64,000 nt of DNA from Rhodoferax sp. (GCF_023700745.1 NZ_JAMPYG010000013.1:31360-95359); one strand, 5' to 3'. Numbered from the stretch's first letter, positions 44,976 through 54,943 are shown. Made by a program: numbers and translations. The notes: generated by a model from the sequence alone, not told the origin.

Positions 44976-45935
44976 TCAGACCGGCACCGGCACCAGGAAG
45001 TCGCGGCTGATGTGGGCCCCGAGGTCGTTGACACGGTCCAGGAACTGGGTCAGGTAAGCGTGCAGGCCGGTGGCCAGAATCTCGTCGATACGGCCATATT
45101 GCAGTTCGGCGCGCAATTTGCCTGCGCGGCGCTGAGTTTCATGCGACTGGTCATTGGCCACCAGCGCCAGATTGTTCACCACCTCGTTGAGGCTGGCGTG
45201 CAATGAGCGCGGCATGTCGGAGCGCAGGATCAACAGGTCCGCCACCCGTTCGGGCCGGATCACGTCACGGTAGACCTTGCGGTAAACCTCGAAACCACTG
45301 ACGCTGCGCAAGATGGCACTCCAGTGGTAGAAGTCGTATTCCTGGTCCTTGCTGTTGGCCGTGCCGTAAAAGTCACTTTCGACCGCATGAAATTTCACAT
45401 CGACCAGACGCGCGGTGTTGTCGGCGCGCTCCAGAAAGGTACCCAGGCGCATGAAGTGCAGCGCCTCATCCATCAGCATGGTGCCCACGGTGACACCACG
45501 CGACAGGTGCGAGCGGAACTTGACCCACTCAAAAAACTGCGACGGGTCGGCCTCGAAGTCACCCTGCTTGATCATGCGTTTGACTTCGAGCCAGGTCTGG
45601 TTCTGCGTTTCCCAGACTTCGGTGGTCAGCGTGCCGCGCACCGCCCGGGCGTTTTCACGCGCCGCGCTCAGGCAAGACACGATGGACGACGGATTGCGCT
45701 CATCCTTGACCATGAAATCCATGACCTCGCGGGCCACAATCGCGTCGTGCTTTTCCTTGTAGGCGGGCAGCAGTTCACTGATTGACAACAAGCCCTGCCA
45801 ACCAGCTTGCGCGGTGGCAGTGGACTGCGGCAACAGCGAGGTCTGGTAATTCACATCGAGCAGTCGTGCCGTGTTTTCGGCACGCTCGGTGTAACGGTTC
45901 ATCCAGAAAAGGTGGTCGGCGGTGCGTGAAAGCAT
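44976..45935 (-). CDS. alpha-E domain protein
   Basis: A 319-aa all-helical protein of the alpha-E family (YP-domain, PF04168 type). Diagnostic opening MLSRTADHLFWMNRYTERAE, then NTARLLDVNYQTSL, and central RNPSSIVSCLSAARENARAV and HFMRLGTFLERADNTARLVD. It is always found with circularly permuted ATP-grasp proteins, here 15 bases upstream. The pair is thought to make a peptide or peptide-like product or modification; the reaction is not established. It is convergent with mltB. Confidence 0.9.
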   Translation of the reverse strand: MLSRTADHLFWMNRYTERAENTARLLDVNYQTSLLPQSTATAQAGWQGLLSISELLPAYKEKHDAIVAREVMDFMVKDERNPSSIVSCLSAARENARAVRGTLTTEVWETQNQTWLEVKRMIKQGDFEADPSQFFEWVKFRSHLSRGVTVGTMLMDEALHFMRLGTFLERADNTARLVDVKFHAVESDFYGTANSKDQEYDFYHWSAILRSVSGFEVYRKVYRDVIRPERVADLLILRSDMPRSLHASLNEVVNNLALVANDQSHETQRRAGKLRAELQYGRIDEILATGLHAYLTQFLDRVNDLGAHISRDFLVPVPV

Positions 45936-45950
45936 GTTTATTCTCCGTGA

Positions 45951-47459
45951 CTATGACGCTTCGGCCTGGGTCTGCGACAGCGCGGCCAACACCGGCGAGG
46001 CTTCGTCTTCCAGAATCCAGGTGTCCTTGGTGCCGCCGCCCTGGGACGAATTGACCACCAGCGACCCCTCCTTGAGCGCCACACGGGTCAGGCCACCCGG
46101 CACCATTTGCACAGTCTTGCCAGACAACACATACGGTCGCAGGTCAATGTGGCGCGGTGCAATGCCGCTTTCCACAAAGGTCGGGCAGCTTGACAGGCTC
46201 AGCGTGGGCTGGGCGATGTAGCCGCCAGGGTTGGCCAGCACCGCCTTTTTGAAGTCCTCGACCTCGGCCTTGGTGGCTGCAGGCCCCACCAGCATGCCGT
46301 AGCCGCCCGCGCCATGCACCTCCTTGACCACCAGGTCTTCCATGTTGGCAATCACATAAGACAACTCGTCCTTGTTACGGCACATGTAGGTCGGCACGTT
46401 GTTCAAAATGGGGGTTTCACCCAGATAGAACTCGATCATCTTGGGCACGTAGGGGTAAACCGACTTGTCATCGGCCACGCCGGTGCCGACACCGTTGCAG
46501 ATGTTGATGTGGCCCGCCTTGTAGACGTCCAGCAACCCGGCACAGCCCAGTGTGGACGTGGGGCGGAATACCTTGGGATCCAGAAAGTCGTCGTCGACAC
46601 GGCGGTAGATCACGTCCACGCGCTGCGGTCCGCGGGTGGTGCGCATGTAGCAAAAGTTGTCCTTGACGAACAAATCCTGGCCTTCGACCAGTTCCACCCC
46701 CATTTGCTGCGCCAGAAAGGCATGCTCAAAATAGGCACTGTTGTACATGCCGGGCGTAAGCACCACCACGGTGGGCTCGGCGGTGGTGGCTGGGCTGCTT
46801 TGCCGCAGAGTGTCAAGCAGCAGGTCCGGATAATGGGCGATGGGCGCCACGCGATGGGCAGAAAACAGGTCGGGAAACAGCCGCATCATCATCTTGCGGT
46901 CTTCCAGCATGTAACTGACCCCGCTGGGCACGCGCAGGTTGTCCTCAAGCACGTAGTACTCGCCACGGCCCGTGGCGTCCGGCGCACGCACGATGTCGAT
47001 ACCCGATATTTGCGAATAAACGCTGTTGGGCAGGTCCACGCCCATCATTTGCGGGCGGAACTGGGCGTTTTGCTCGATTTGCTCACGCGGTATCAGCCCC
47101 GCCTTGAGGATCTCCTGGTCGTGGTAGATGTCGTGCAGGAAACGGTTCAGGGCCGTGACACGCTGTTCCAGCCCGCGCTCCATGCTGCGCCATTCGTGGG
47201 CCGGGATGATGCGGGGAATCAGGTCGAAAGGAATCAGGCGCTCGGTGCCGGCACCGTCCTCGTCCTTTTCCCCGTAGACCGCAAAGGTGATGCCGACGCG
47301 GCGAAAGATCATTTCGGCCTCTTCGCGCCGCTTGGCCATCATGTTGCCGGGCTGACGCGCCAGCCATTCGTCGTAAATCTTGTAATGGTCCCGGATCTGT
47401 GCTCCATGCGTGAAAAACTCATAGGGCAACCTGGTGTACATCTCGTCGAATTTCTGCAT
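45951..47459 (-). CDS. circularly permuted type 2 ATP-grasp protein
   Basis: A 502-aa protein. Recognisable blocks: FRRVGITFAVYGEKDEDGAG, RLIPFDLIPRIIPAHEWRSM, YYVLEDNLRVPSGVSYMLED, VVVLTPGMYNSAYFEHAFLA, INICNGVGTGVADDKSVYPY and AGGYGMLVGPAATKAEVEDF. These make the permuted ATP-grasp fold with its nucleotide and metal sites, predicting ATP-dependent carboxylate–amine ligation. The alpha-E gene follows directly. In many genomes a transglutaminase-like gene and a proteasome-type protease accompany the pair; none is adjacent here. Confidence 0.92.
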   Translation of the reverse strand: MQKFDEMYTRLPYEFFTHGAQIRDHYKIYDEWLARQPGNMMAKRREEAEMIFRRVGITFAVYGEKDEDGAGTERLIPFDLIPRIIPAHEWRSMERGLEQRVTALNRFLHDIYHDQEILKAGLIPREQIEQNAQFRPQMMGVDLPNSVYSQISGIDIVRAPDATGRGEYYVLEDNLRVPSGVSYMLEDRKMMMRLFPDLFSAHRVAPIAHYPDLLLDTLRQSSPATTAEPTVVVLTPGMYNSAYFEHAFLAQQMGVELVEGQDLFVKDNFCYMRTTRGPQRVDVIYRRVDDDFLDPKVFRPTSTLGCAGLLDVYKAGHINICNGVGTGVADDKSVYPYVPKMIEFYLGETPILNNVPTYMCRNKDELSYVIANMEDLVVKEVHGAGGYGMLVGPAATKAEVEDFKKAVLANPGGYIAQPTLSLSSCPTFVESGIAPRHIDLRPYVLSGKTVQMVPGGLTRVALKEGSLVVNSSQGGGTKDTWILEDEASPVLAALSQTQAEAS

Positions 47460-47573
47460 CGTCTATTACTCCTGTAACTCACTTAGCAAACTTTGGGCCA
47501 GCGCGCCACGACAACACGGCCCCACGACATCCATCGGCTCGGGGTCGGGCCTCCTACAGGGCCATCGGGGTCC

Positions 47574-47601
47574 CTGTGGGAGCGGCGCCCTCGCCGCGAT
47601 G
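47574..47601 (+). repeat. REP-like palindromic repeat, copy 2
   Basis: CTGTGGGAGCGGCGCCCT with CGCCGCGATG matches the element at 14082–14110. An oppositely oriented partner, CTCCTACAGG (47551–47560), lies just before it, giving a possible REP doublet. It lies in the 161-bp gap between comEC and the ATP-grasp gene. Confidence 0.5.
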
Positions 47602-47620
47602 TTCCTGGGTTCATGACCCC

Positions 47621-50110
47621 TCATGGCAGCGCATGATGCCAATAACGTTTCTGCACCTTGCGTTCGCATTGCACTTCATTCGGGACCCACGACTGCCAAC
47701 TCGCCGCACCACAATGAGGCGTGTCAATCAGCTTGATGTGACGTACATCGTAACGCACCAAAACAGGGCCTGCAGGGTGACCAAAACGATTTCTGTAGCC
47801 CGCTTGCACGATGGCAAAGCGCGGTTGCACCGCATCCAGAAAAGCCTCGCTGCTGGAGGTTTTGCTGCCGTGATGCGGCACCAGCAGCACATCGGCGTGC
47901 AGGCGCCCTGAAGGCTGACCTGGCATGGCTTGCCTGTCCTGGACCGGCGCCACCAGTTGCGCCTCCTGCGCCTGCTCGATGTCGCCTGCCAGCAGCACGG
48001 CCTGGGCACCATTGGAAATGCGCAAGGTACAACTCAGTGCGTTGGGTTTGCGCACATCGTCATAGTTGCCGGCCTGCGGATGCAGCACTTCAAAGTCCAC
48101 GCCATCCCACTGCCAGCGCTGACCCGCCAGGCAGCGCGTGCCCGGCCGCAGGGCCTGTAGCGCGTGCTCCGACTCGATCGAACTCAACAAACCTGTCTGT
48201 GGCTGCATTTGCAAGACCGCCATGGCACCACCGGTGTGGTCGCTGTCACGGTGGCTCAGTACCAGGGTATCGAGCCGCACCCCCAGGGATCGCAACAATG
48301 GCACCAGCACCCGATGCCCGGCATCACTTTCGCGGCTGTACATGGGACCAGCGTCATAAAGCAAGGCGTGATGCGCGGTGCGCACCAGCACCGCGTTGCC
48401 CTGCCCGACATCGGCCGCCAGCAGGTCGAATTCACCCTGTGGGATCGGCGGCACCTGCCAGAGCAGCACCGGTAGCAGTAGCGGTGCCCCGGCCAGGCGC
48501 AGTGGCCAGGGCAGGCGCAGCGCCAGTACCAAACCACCCAGCACACCCGCCACACCGGCCCACCAGGGTGCCTGCGCCATACTCAGGCTGGCCCAGGGCC
48601 ATTGCGCCAGGCCGCGCAACACCTGCGCCAACAGCCCGATGGACCAGGCTGCAAGGTCCCACAGCGGATGCAGCAGCACGCCCAGCATGGCCAGCGGTGT
48701 CACCACCAAGGTGACCCACGGGATCGCCAGTGCATTGGCCAGCAAGCCCACCAGCGACACCTGACCAAACAGCAGCAAACTCAAGGGGGTGAGCGCCAGC
48801 GTGATGACCCATTGCTCCCGCATCAATACCAGGAATCGTACCCTGAAGCCAGAGCGCCCGGCCTGGAAAACACCCGCATCGGTCGCAAACAGCACGCCCA
48901 CCGCCACAAAACTCAACCAGAAACCCGCTTGCAGCAGTGCCCATGGGTCCACCGCCACCACTACCGCACAGGCCAGCAACCAGACCTGCGGCCACGGCCA
49001 GCGCACGCCCAGCAGACGCAAGGCACCGACCGTGGCCAGCATCAGCACGGTGCGTTGCGCAGGTACACCCCAACCGCTGAACAAGGCATAGGCCGTGGCC
49101 AGCACCATGCCACCAAGCAAGGCGGCCGTGGGAGCGGACACGCGCAGGCACAGCCAGGCCGAACGCCGCCACAACCAGCCCAGTGCCAGCGCCGCGGCCC
49201 AGGCAAACATGGTGATGTGCAAGCCCGAAATGCTCATCAGATGGGCCACCCCGGTGGCCCTGAAAACATCCCAGTCGGCGCGCTCAATGGCGGCCTGATC
49301 GCCCACCACCAGCGCAGCGATCAGCCCGGCGGCATCCGAGTCGGCGAGTCGCAGCAAAATCTGATCGCGCACCTGGCCGCGCAGCCATTGCACCGGGCGT
49401 TGCCAGGTCACTACCAGCCGCATCGGCGCTGAATCACGCGGGCCGGCTCGGACATAGCCAGTGGCCTGCACGCCCTGCACCCACTGCCACAACTCGTAAT
49501 CAAAACCATGCGGGTTGATGGTGCCGTGCGGGGCCTTCAGGCGCACCGTCATTTGCCATCGTTCTCCCGCCTGCAACGGTGCCGGCCGGCGTTGCAATTC
49601 ACCCAGGGATTCGCCGGGGCCTTCGCCACGGGCATAAACACCGGCATACCAGCCCAGCTCCAGCCGCGGTGGCAAGCGCAATTGCTCGCCCTCCAGGCTG
49701 GCGCTTTCCAGATCCAGCAGAAAGCGCACGCCACCTTCAAAGTGCTGAGGCATCGCCGCCACCACCCCGGTCACGGCAATGTCACGTCCTTCCAACTCGG
49801 GGGCCAGGGCCTGGCTGCCAAAGACCTGGGCGCGCCAGCCTGTACTGGCAAATGCCAACACGACAAACGCAGCCCCGAGCAGGCTCCAGCGCCAGGCCGG
49901 CCAGCGTGTGCGCAAACTCATGCCCAGCAACAGCAAGCCCAGCAAAAGTCCGAGAAGGTAATCACCGGCCGGCATCAGCGTGGTCTGCTGCAACTGCAAG
50001 GCGTTGCCCAACAACCAGCCGAGCAGCGCAGGTATCAGGCCATGAATGGCAGAAAACCGAGCCTCCGACGCGGGCAGATGCGGGCTGGCATCAATGTCAA
50101 GCGCCCGCAT
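47621..50110 (-). CDS. comEC: ComEC/Rec2 DNA-internalisation channel protein
   Basis: An 829-aa inner-membrane protein. An N-terminal membrane and DUF4131-like region (about 25–190) is followed by the Competence domain with many helices (about 230–520, including GVAHLMSISGLHITMFAWAA). A C-terminal metallo-beta-lactamase domain has DVGQGNAVLVRTAHHALLYD, LSHRDSDHTGGAMAVLQ and LVPHHGSKTSSSEAFL. It translocates single-stranded DNA during natural transformation. It is the last gene of tex–HDOD–comEC, with 9 bases to the HDOD gene. No other competence gene is in the window. Confidence 0.93.
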   Translation of the reverse strand: MRALDIDASPHLPASEARFSAIHGLIPALLGWLLGNALQLQQTTLMPAGDYLLGLLLGLLLLGMSLRTRWPAWRWSLLGAAFVVLAFASTGWRAQVFGSQALAPELEGRDIAVTGVVAAMPQHFEGGVRFLLDLESASLEGEQLRLPPRLELGWYAGVYARGEGPGESLGELQRRPAPLQAGERWQMTVRLKAPHGTINPHGFDYELWQWVQGVQATGYVRAGPRDSAPMRLVVTWQRPVQWLRGQVRDQILLRLADSDAAGLIAALVVGDQAAIERADWDVFRATGVAHLMSISGLHITMFAWAAALALGWLWRRSAWLCLRVSAPTAALLGGMVLATAYALFSGWGVPAQRTVLMLATVGALRLLGVRWPWPQVWLLACAVVVAVDPWALLQAGFWLSFVAVGVLFATDAGVFQAGRSGFRVRFLVLMREQWVITLALTPLSLLLFGQVSLVGLLANALAIPWVTLVVTPLAMLGVLLHPLWDLAAWSIGLLAQVLRGLAQWPWASLSMAQAPWWAGVAGVLGGLVLALRLPWPLRLAGAPLLLPVLLWQVPPIPQGEFDLLAADVGQGNAVLVRTAHHALLYDAGPMYSRESDAGHRVLVPLLRSLGVRLDTLVLSHRDSDHTGGAMAVLQMQPQTGLLSSIESEHALQALRPGTRCLAGQRWQWDGVDFEVLHPQAGNYDDVRKPNALSCTLRISNGAQAVLLAGDIEQAQEAQLVAPVQDRQAMPGQPSGRLHADVLLVPHHGSKTSSSEAFLDAVQPRFAIVQAGYRNRFGHPAGPVLVRYDVRHIKLIDTPHCGAASWQSWVPNEVQCERKVQKRYWHHALP

Positions 50111-50119
50111 CGCGGTCGA

Positions 50120-50953
50120 TCAGGTTGGGGCAACGGCGGCCACGCGCCCGCCCGCCTGGGACGACCAGTCAATGGGGTCCTGCTGCAGCACCATGTCGAT
50201 GTCGAGTCCCAGCATTTCAGCCACAAGCGATGGAAAAGTGACCGTCAGGGCGTTCTTTTGCAAACCCAACTGGTTGGCACGGGCTCGCCATTGAGCCAGG
50301 TGCATCACTGCCGCCAGGGGCTCACAGGCATCGTTGTCAAAGGGTGCGTCGGCATAGGCCAGCGAATCGCACAGAATCTGCGGCAATTGCGCCTGACTGG
50401 CCAGGGCCGAACTGACATCCAGATAACAAAATCCGAAATCCTGGCGCTCAACAAAGGCACGGTTGAGATCCAGCGGCGGACAGCTTTCATCCAGTTCGGC
50501 AATTTGCGGCAAGGCCGCGCGCATGGTCAACTCACCCAGCGCATGGATCAGCCCGGCCACGTAGGCGGCCTGCTGGTTGTACTGCAACAAGCCGGCCAGA
50601 GCGCGTGCCACACGCGCACAGTCCTGGCTGTAGTCCCAGAACTGCGCCAAAGGCAAACCGGTGCCCACCTTGAAAGAGGCCTGACCAATGGCCCGATTGA
50701 CCATGCCTTGCACCTGATCCAGATGCAGCAGCGCCAGGGCCTCCGAGACACTGCTCACCTGGCCACACAGTCCCAAGGAAGGCTCGTTGGCCGCCTGCAA
50801 TACGCGCAAACTCAGCACTGGATCGGCCTTGATGAACTGGTCGATGCGGCGCAGGTCAGGTTGCAACTGCCTGAGCTCAGTCAACAGCAAGGCCTGCACC
50901 CGCGGGCTGCTCGGCAGTGGGGTTGGATGGGCCAGCAGGTCAACCAATTGCAT
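50120..50953 (-). CDS. HDOD domain protein
   Basis: A 277-aa protein consisting of one HDOD domain, an HD-phosphohydrolase-like fold without a full catalytic HD pair. Typical blocks: LLTELRQLQPDLRRIDQFIK, ADPVLSLRVLQAANEP, VSSVSEALALLHLDQVQGMV, YVAGLIHALGELTM. HDOD proteins are signalling scaffolds. It lies 5 bases after tex and 9 bases before comEC, hence co-transcribed. No output domain is attached, so the partner is unknown. Confidence 0.85.
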   Translation of the reverse strand: MQLVDLLAHPTPLPSSPRVQALLLTELRQLQPDLRRIDQFIKADPVLSLRVLQAANEPSLGLCGQVSSVSEALALLHLDQVQGMVNRAIGQASFKVGTGLPLAQFWDYSQDCARVARALAGLLQYNQQAAYVAGLIHALGELTMRAALPQIAELDESCPPLDLNRAFVERQDFGFCYLDVSSALASQAQLPQILCDSLAYADAPFDNDACEPLAAVMHLAQWRARANQLGLQKNALTVTFPSLVAEMLGLDIDMVLQQDPIDWSSQAGGRVAAVAPT

Positions 50954-50958
50954 AACGG

Positions 50959-53340
50959 CTAGTGACCCAGGTTTTTGAGCTTGGCAAATGCAGAAGACAT
51001 GGCTGTGGATTGTGGCGCATGCGCGCGCGGCTGCGATTTGGCACCCTGGAAACGATTGTCACCAGCACTGCCGCTGCGCGCCGGGGCGGCACCGAGTTTC
51101 ATGGTGAGCGCAATGCGCTTGCGGGCCACATCCACTTCGACTACCTGCACCCTGACGATGTCGCCGGTCTTGACGACCTCGCGCGCGTCGGTAACAAACT
51201 TGTGGCTGAGCTGGCTCACATGCACCAGGCCGTCCTGGTGCACACCCAGGTCAACAAAGGCACCAAAAGCCGCCACGTTGCTGACCGTGCCTTCAAGCAC
51301 CATGCCTTCTTTCAAATCCTTGATGTCTTCGACGCCGTCATTGAAACGCGCCACCTTGAAGTCAGGACGCGGGTCACGGCCGGGTTTTTCCAGCTCGCCC
51401 AGAATGTCTTTCACCGTGATGACGCCAAATTGCGCGTTGGCAAATAGCTCGGGACGCAGGGCTTTCAGCATGTCGGCGCGCCCCATGAGTTCGGTCACCG
51501 GCTTGCCGGTTTTGGCAATGATCTGCTCCACCACCGGGTAGGTTTCAGGGTGCACGCCGGTCATGTCGAGCGGGTTGGTACCACCACGAATCCGCAGAAA
51601 ACCGGCGCTTTGCTCAAAGGTCTTGGCGCCCAGGCCAGTGACCTTGAGCAGCTCCTGGCGGCTGGCAAAAGCACCGTTGGCTTCACGCCAGCGCACCACC
51701 GCCTTGGCCACGCTGGCACTCAGGCCCGAGACCCGGCTGAGCAACGGCACACTGGCCATATTGAGGTCGACGCCGACCGAATTGACGCAGTCTTCCACCA
51801 CCGCGTCGAGGGTTTTGGCCAGATCGCTCTGGTTCACGTCGTGCTGGTACTGGCCGACACCAATGCTTTTGGGATCGATCTTGACCAGTTCGGCCAACGG
51901 GTCCTGCAAGCGCCGGGCAATGCTGGCGGCACCACGCAGGCTGACGTCGACATCGGGCATTTCCTGCGAGGCAAATTCACTGGCGGAATACACCGACGCC
52001 CCGGCTTCGCTGACCACCACTTTTTCCATCTGACGCGCTGAGGACCGGGCCATCAGCTTGATCAGGTCGGCGGCCAGCTTGTCGGTCTCGCGGCTGGCCG
52101 TGCCGTTGCCAATGGCGATCAGGTTGACACCGTTTTTTTCGCACAATGTGGCCAGGATGTGGAGTGCGCCGTCCCAATCCTTGCGTGGCTCGTGCGGGTA
52201 GACCGTTGTGGTGTCCAGCAGCTTGCCGGTGGCATCGACCACCGCCACCTTGACCCCGGTGCGAATGCCGGGGTCGAGCCCCAGCACCACGCGCGGGCCG
52301 GCCGGTGCAGCCAGCAACAGGTCGCGCAGGTTGTCGGCAAAGACCTTGATGGCGACGCGTTCGGCTTCTTCCCGGAGCCGGGCAAACAGGTCGCGCTCGG
52401 TGGACAGGCTGAGCTTGACGCGCCAGGTCCAGGCCACGCATTTACGGATGAGGTCGTCGGCCGGGCGGCCCTGGTGGCACCAGCCCAGTTTCAGGGCGAT
52501 GCGGCCTTCGGCGAGCGACACGACGGGTGCGGCCCTGGATTTGAGCGCAGCAGTGGGGGCAGGCGCGGGCAGATCCGGCTCGGGCAGCACCAACTTGGCT
52601 TCGAGGATGTCGAGGCTACGGCCGCGAAACACGGCCAGCGCCCGGTGCGAGGGCACCCGACAAATTGGCTCTTCGTAATCAAAATAGTCGCGAAACTTGG
52701 CGACATCGACGTGGTTCTCGTCCTTGCCGGCCATCAATTTGCTTTGCAGTAAGCCCTCGGTCCAGAGCCACTCGCGCAGGTCCTGCACCAGCGCCGGGGT
52801 CTCGGCCCAGCGCTCACTCAACAGGTCGCGCACACCGTCGAGCACCGCCGGCACGGTGGAAAAGTCGGGTTGTTTGTCTTCACCCTCCACCACCGGGCGC
52901 AAGGGGACCACATAGGTCAGCGCCTCATCGGCTGGCACCAGGGCCGGGTTGGCAAACAAGGCATCGGCGAGCGGCTCCAGCCCGGCTTCGCGCGCCAGTT
53001 GGCCTTTGGTGCGGCGCTTGAGCTTGAACGGCAGGTACAAGTCTTCCAGCTCCTGCTTGGTCGCTGCGGCGTGCAGCGCGGCCAGCAGCGCAGGCGTCAG
53101 TTTGCCCTGCTCGTCAATCGCCTTGATGACCGTCTGCAGGCGGTCGCGCAATTCGCGCAGGTAGCCCAGGCGGGCTTCCAGTTCGCGCAGCTGGATGTCG
53201 TCGAGGCCACCGGTCACTTCCTTGCGGTAGCGGGCAATGAAAGGCACGGTGGCGCCACCGTCGAGCAACTCCACGGCAGCAACGACCTGATGCACCTGCA
53301 CCTTGATTTCTTGCGCAATTTGAGCGATGATTTTTTGCAT
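50959..53340 (-). CDS. Tex family RNA-binding transcriptional accessory protein
   Basis: A 793-aa protein of full Tex length. The N-terminal helical Tex domain (VPFIARYRKEVTGGLDDIQL, about 33–52) is followed by the YqgF/RNase H-like domain (VLGLDPGIRTGVKVAVVDAT), a helix-hairpin-helix region (SVGVDLNMASVPLLSRVSGL, TGLGAKTFEQSAGFLRI) and the S1 RNA-binding domain (GMVLEGTVSNVAAFGAFVDL, then VHQDGLVHVSQLSHKF). The tail is basic. Known Tex proteins bind nucleic acid and affect transcription. It heads the tex–HDOD–comEC operon. Confidence 0.95.
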   Translation of the reverse strand: MQKIIAQIAQEIKVQVHQVVAAVELLDGGATVPFIARYRKEVTGGLDDIQLRELEARLGYLRELRDRLQTVIKAIDEQGKLTPALLAALHAAATKQELEDLYLPFKLKRRTKGQLAREAGLEPLADALFANPALVPADEALTYVVPLRPVVEGEDKQPDFSTVPAVLDGVRDLLSERWAETPALVQDLREWLWTEGLLQSKLMAGKDENHVDVAKFRDYFDYEEPICRVPSHRALAVFRGRSLDILEAKLVLPEPDLPAPAPTAALKSRAAPVVSLAEGRIALKLGWCHQGRPADDLIRKCVAWTWRVKLSLSTERDLFARLREEAERVAIKVFADNLRDLLLAAPAGPRVVLGLDPGIRTGVKVAVVDATGKLLDTTTVYPHEPRKDWDGALHILATLCEKNGVNLIAIGNGTASRETDKLAADLIKLMARSSARQMEKVVVSEAGASVYSASEFASQEMPDVDVSLRGAASIARRLQDPLAELVKIDPKSIGVGQYQHDVNQSDLAKTLDAVVEDCVNSVGVDLNMASVPLLSRVSGLSASVAKAVVRWREANGAFASRQELLKVTGLGAKTFEQSAGFLRIRGGTNPLDMTGVHPETYPVVEQIIAKTGKPVTELMGRADMLKALRPELFANAQFGVITVKDILGELEKPGRDPRPDFKVARFNDGVEDIKDLKEGMVLEGTVSNVAAFGAFVDLGVHQDGLVHVSQLSHKFVTDAREVVKTGDIVRVQVVEVDVARKRIALTMKLGAAPARSGSAGDNRFQGAKSQPRAHAPQSTAMSSAFAKLKNLGH

Positions 53341-53413
53341 GGGTCAATGAAAAGCCAACGCCCGGCTGGCTGAAAAAACACAAGGCTGCGAGTGTGCCAC
53401 AGGGTGCCGGCGA

Positions 53414-53911
53414 TCATGCCTCCAGCAGCATTTCCAGGTGCGCAATGCCGTCTTCCATGTAGGGCTTGCCGACATCCTTGAAGCCGTGTCTGGCATAAAA
53501 CCCCTGCAAATGCGCCTGGGCCCCAATCCGTATGGCCTGCGGCCCCCACACCTGGCTGATGGCAGCCACCGCCTGTTCCATCAACGTGTGACCGAGCCCG
53601 GTGCCGCGGGCGCACTGACGTATCAAGACCCGGCCAATGCTGGCTTCGGGAAACTTGACTCCTGGCGCAAAGCAGCGCGCATAAGCCTTCAACTCTTCCC
53701 CCTGCACGCCCAGCAAATGCATGGCTTCACGGTCGGCGCCGTCAATGTCCTGGTAAATGCATTGCTGCTCCACCACAAACACCTCACTGCGCAGGCGCAA
53801 TACTTCGTACAGCTCGCCCACACGCAAATCCTCAAACGACATCAAGCGCCACACCGGGATGTGCATTTCACGAGACCTTGATGATCCCACCGACCAAAGT
53901 TTGAATGTCAT
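53414..53911 (-). CDS. GNAT N-acetyltransferase, ElaA-like
   Basis: A 165-aa acetyl-CoA-dependent acyltransferase. The ElaA-type opening lies near residue 25 (SFEDLRVGELYEVLRLRSEV), followed by FVVEQQCIYQDIDGADREAM. The acetyl-CoA motif is IGRVLIRQCARGTGLGHTLM, and FYARHGFKDVGKPYMEDGI ends the fold. An AGGAG 8 bases upstream favours the ATG at 53911. The family's usual start corresponds to the ATG at 53866, so the first 15 residues may be an extension. The substrate is unknown. Confidence 0.85.
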   Translation of the reverse strand: MTFKLWSVGSSRSREMHIPVWRLMSFEDLRVGELYEVLRLRSEVFVVEQQCIYQDIDGADREAMHLLGVQGEELKAYARCFAPGVKFPEASIGRVLIRQCARGTGLGHTLMEQAVAAISQVWGPQAIRIGAQAHLQGFYARHGFKDVGKPYMEDGIAHLEMLLEA

Positions 53912-54001
53912 GGTTTTAGCTCCTGTTTAAGCGCATCGTCAATTTGCAGAAAGTGCACCTGCACCACGCCGACTTTTTCCAAAAGACAGTGAAGTTGTCA
54001 T

Positions 54002-54790
54002 TCAGCCTCCAATGACTGCGCTCACACCGCCATCCACCGCCAGCCATTGGCCGGTGATGTGCTTGCCTGCCGCACTGGCAAACAGCAACGTGGCGCCTTT
54101 CAGGTCTTCATCATCGCCCAGTCGTTGCAGCGGTGCGCTGGCTGCCAGCGCGTCGGTACCCAGCGCAGCAATCGTGCTGGCGGTCGTCCTGCTGTGAAAC
54201 ATCCCCGGACAAATGGCGTTGACGTTGATGCCGTAGCGACCCCACTCGCAGGCCAGCGCACGCGTGAAGTTGATCACTGCGCCTTTGCTGGTGTTGTAGG
54301 CCAGGGTGGTCATGCCAAGTGGGTTGCCACCCAGCCCGGCAATGGAGGCCACATTGATGATGCGCCCGCCACGCCCGATCATGCTGTGCCTGCCCACCAG
54401 CTGGCTGAGCAAAAAATAACCACGCACGTTCAGTGCCATCACCTTGTCCCAGGCGGCTACCGGGTGGTCTTGCGCCGGCGCACCCCAGGTGGCACCGGCG
54501 TTGTTGACCAAAATGTCGACATCGCCCATGCGCTGCAGGGTCTCGGACACCAGCTTTTGCAGGTCGGCCTCCACCGCGCAATCGGCAGCCACCCAGCGCG
54601 CGTCAATACCGGCATCCTGCAGGTCGGCGCAGGCAATTTCAAGTTCGTCGGCATTGCGCGCGCAAAGCATAATGCGCGCACCCGCCTCCCCCAGCGCGTG
54701 CGCCATTTGCAGACCCAGCCCGCGCGATCCGCCCGTGATCACGGCCGTCTGGCCGGTGATGTCGAAAAGTTGCTGAGTGGTTCGGGGCAT
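54002..54790 (-). CDS. SDR family oxidoreductase
   Basis: A 262-aa NAD(P)-dependent short-chain dehydrogenase. Cofactor motif VITGGSRGLGLQMAHALGEA (about 16–35), then ILVNNAGATWG (about 93–103), catalytic serine near VASIAGLG, catalytic tyrosine and lysine in YNTSKGAVINFTRALACEWG (about 164–183), and NAICPGMFHSRTT. The SDR class is certain; the substrate cannot be read. It is the last ordinary gene before tRNA-Asn and is transcribed away from it. Confidence 0.92.
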   Translation of the reverse strand: MPRTTQQLFDITGQTAVITGGSRGLGLQMAHALGEAGARIMLCARNADELEIACADLQDAGIDARWVAADCAVEADLQKLVSETLQRMGDVDILVNNAGATWGAPAQDHPVAAWDKVMALNVRGYFLLSQLVGRHSMIGRGGRIINVASIAGLGGNPLGMTTLAYNTSKGAVINFTRALACEWGRYGINVNAICPGMFHSRTTASTIAALGTDALAASAPLQRLGDDEDLKGATLLFASAAGKHITGQWLAVDGGVSAVIGG

Positions 54791-54943
54791 GGCATGTGAC
54801 GCGCTATTGACGGCTTCAAATTATGACCGAGTCGCCCACCTTGACAGACCACTCGCATCTAAGCCAGCTGGCAGCCCCAACTGAAACCAACTGAAAGTTC
54901 GCAAATTTTGCCGACGCCAGCCAAAACAGCGAAAAAACTCCCC

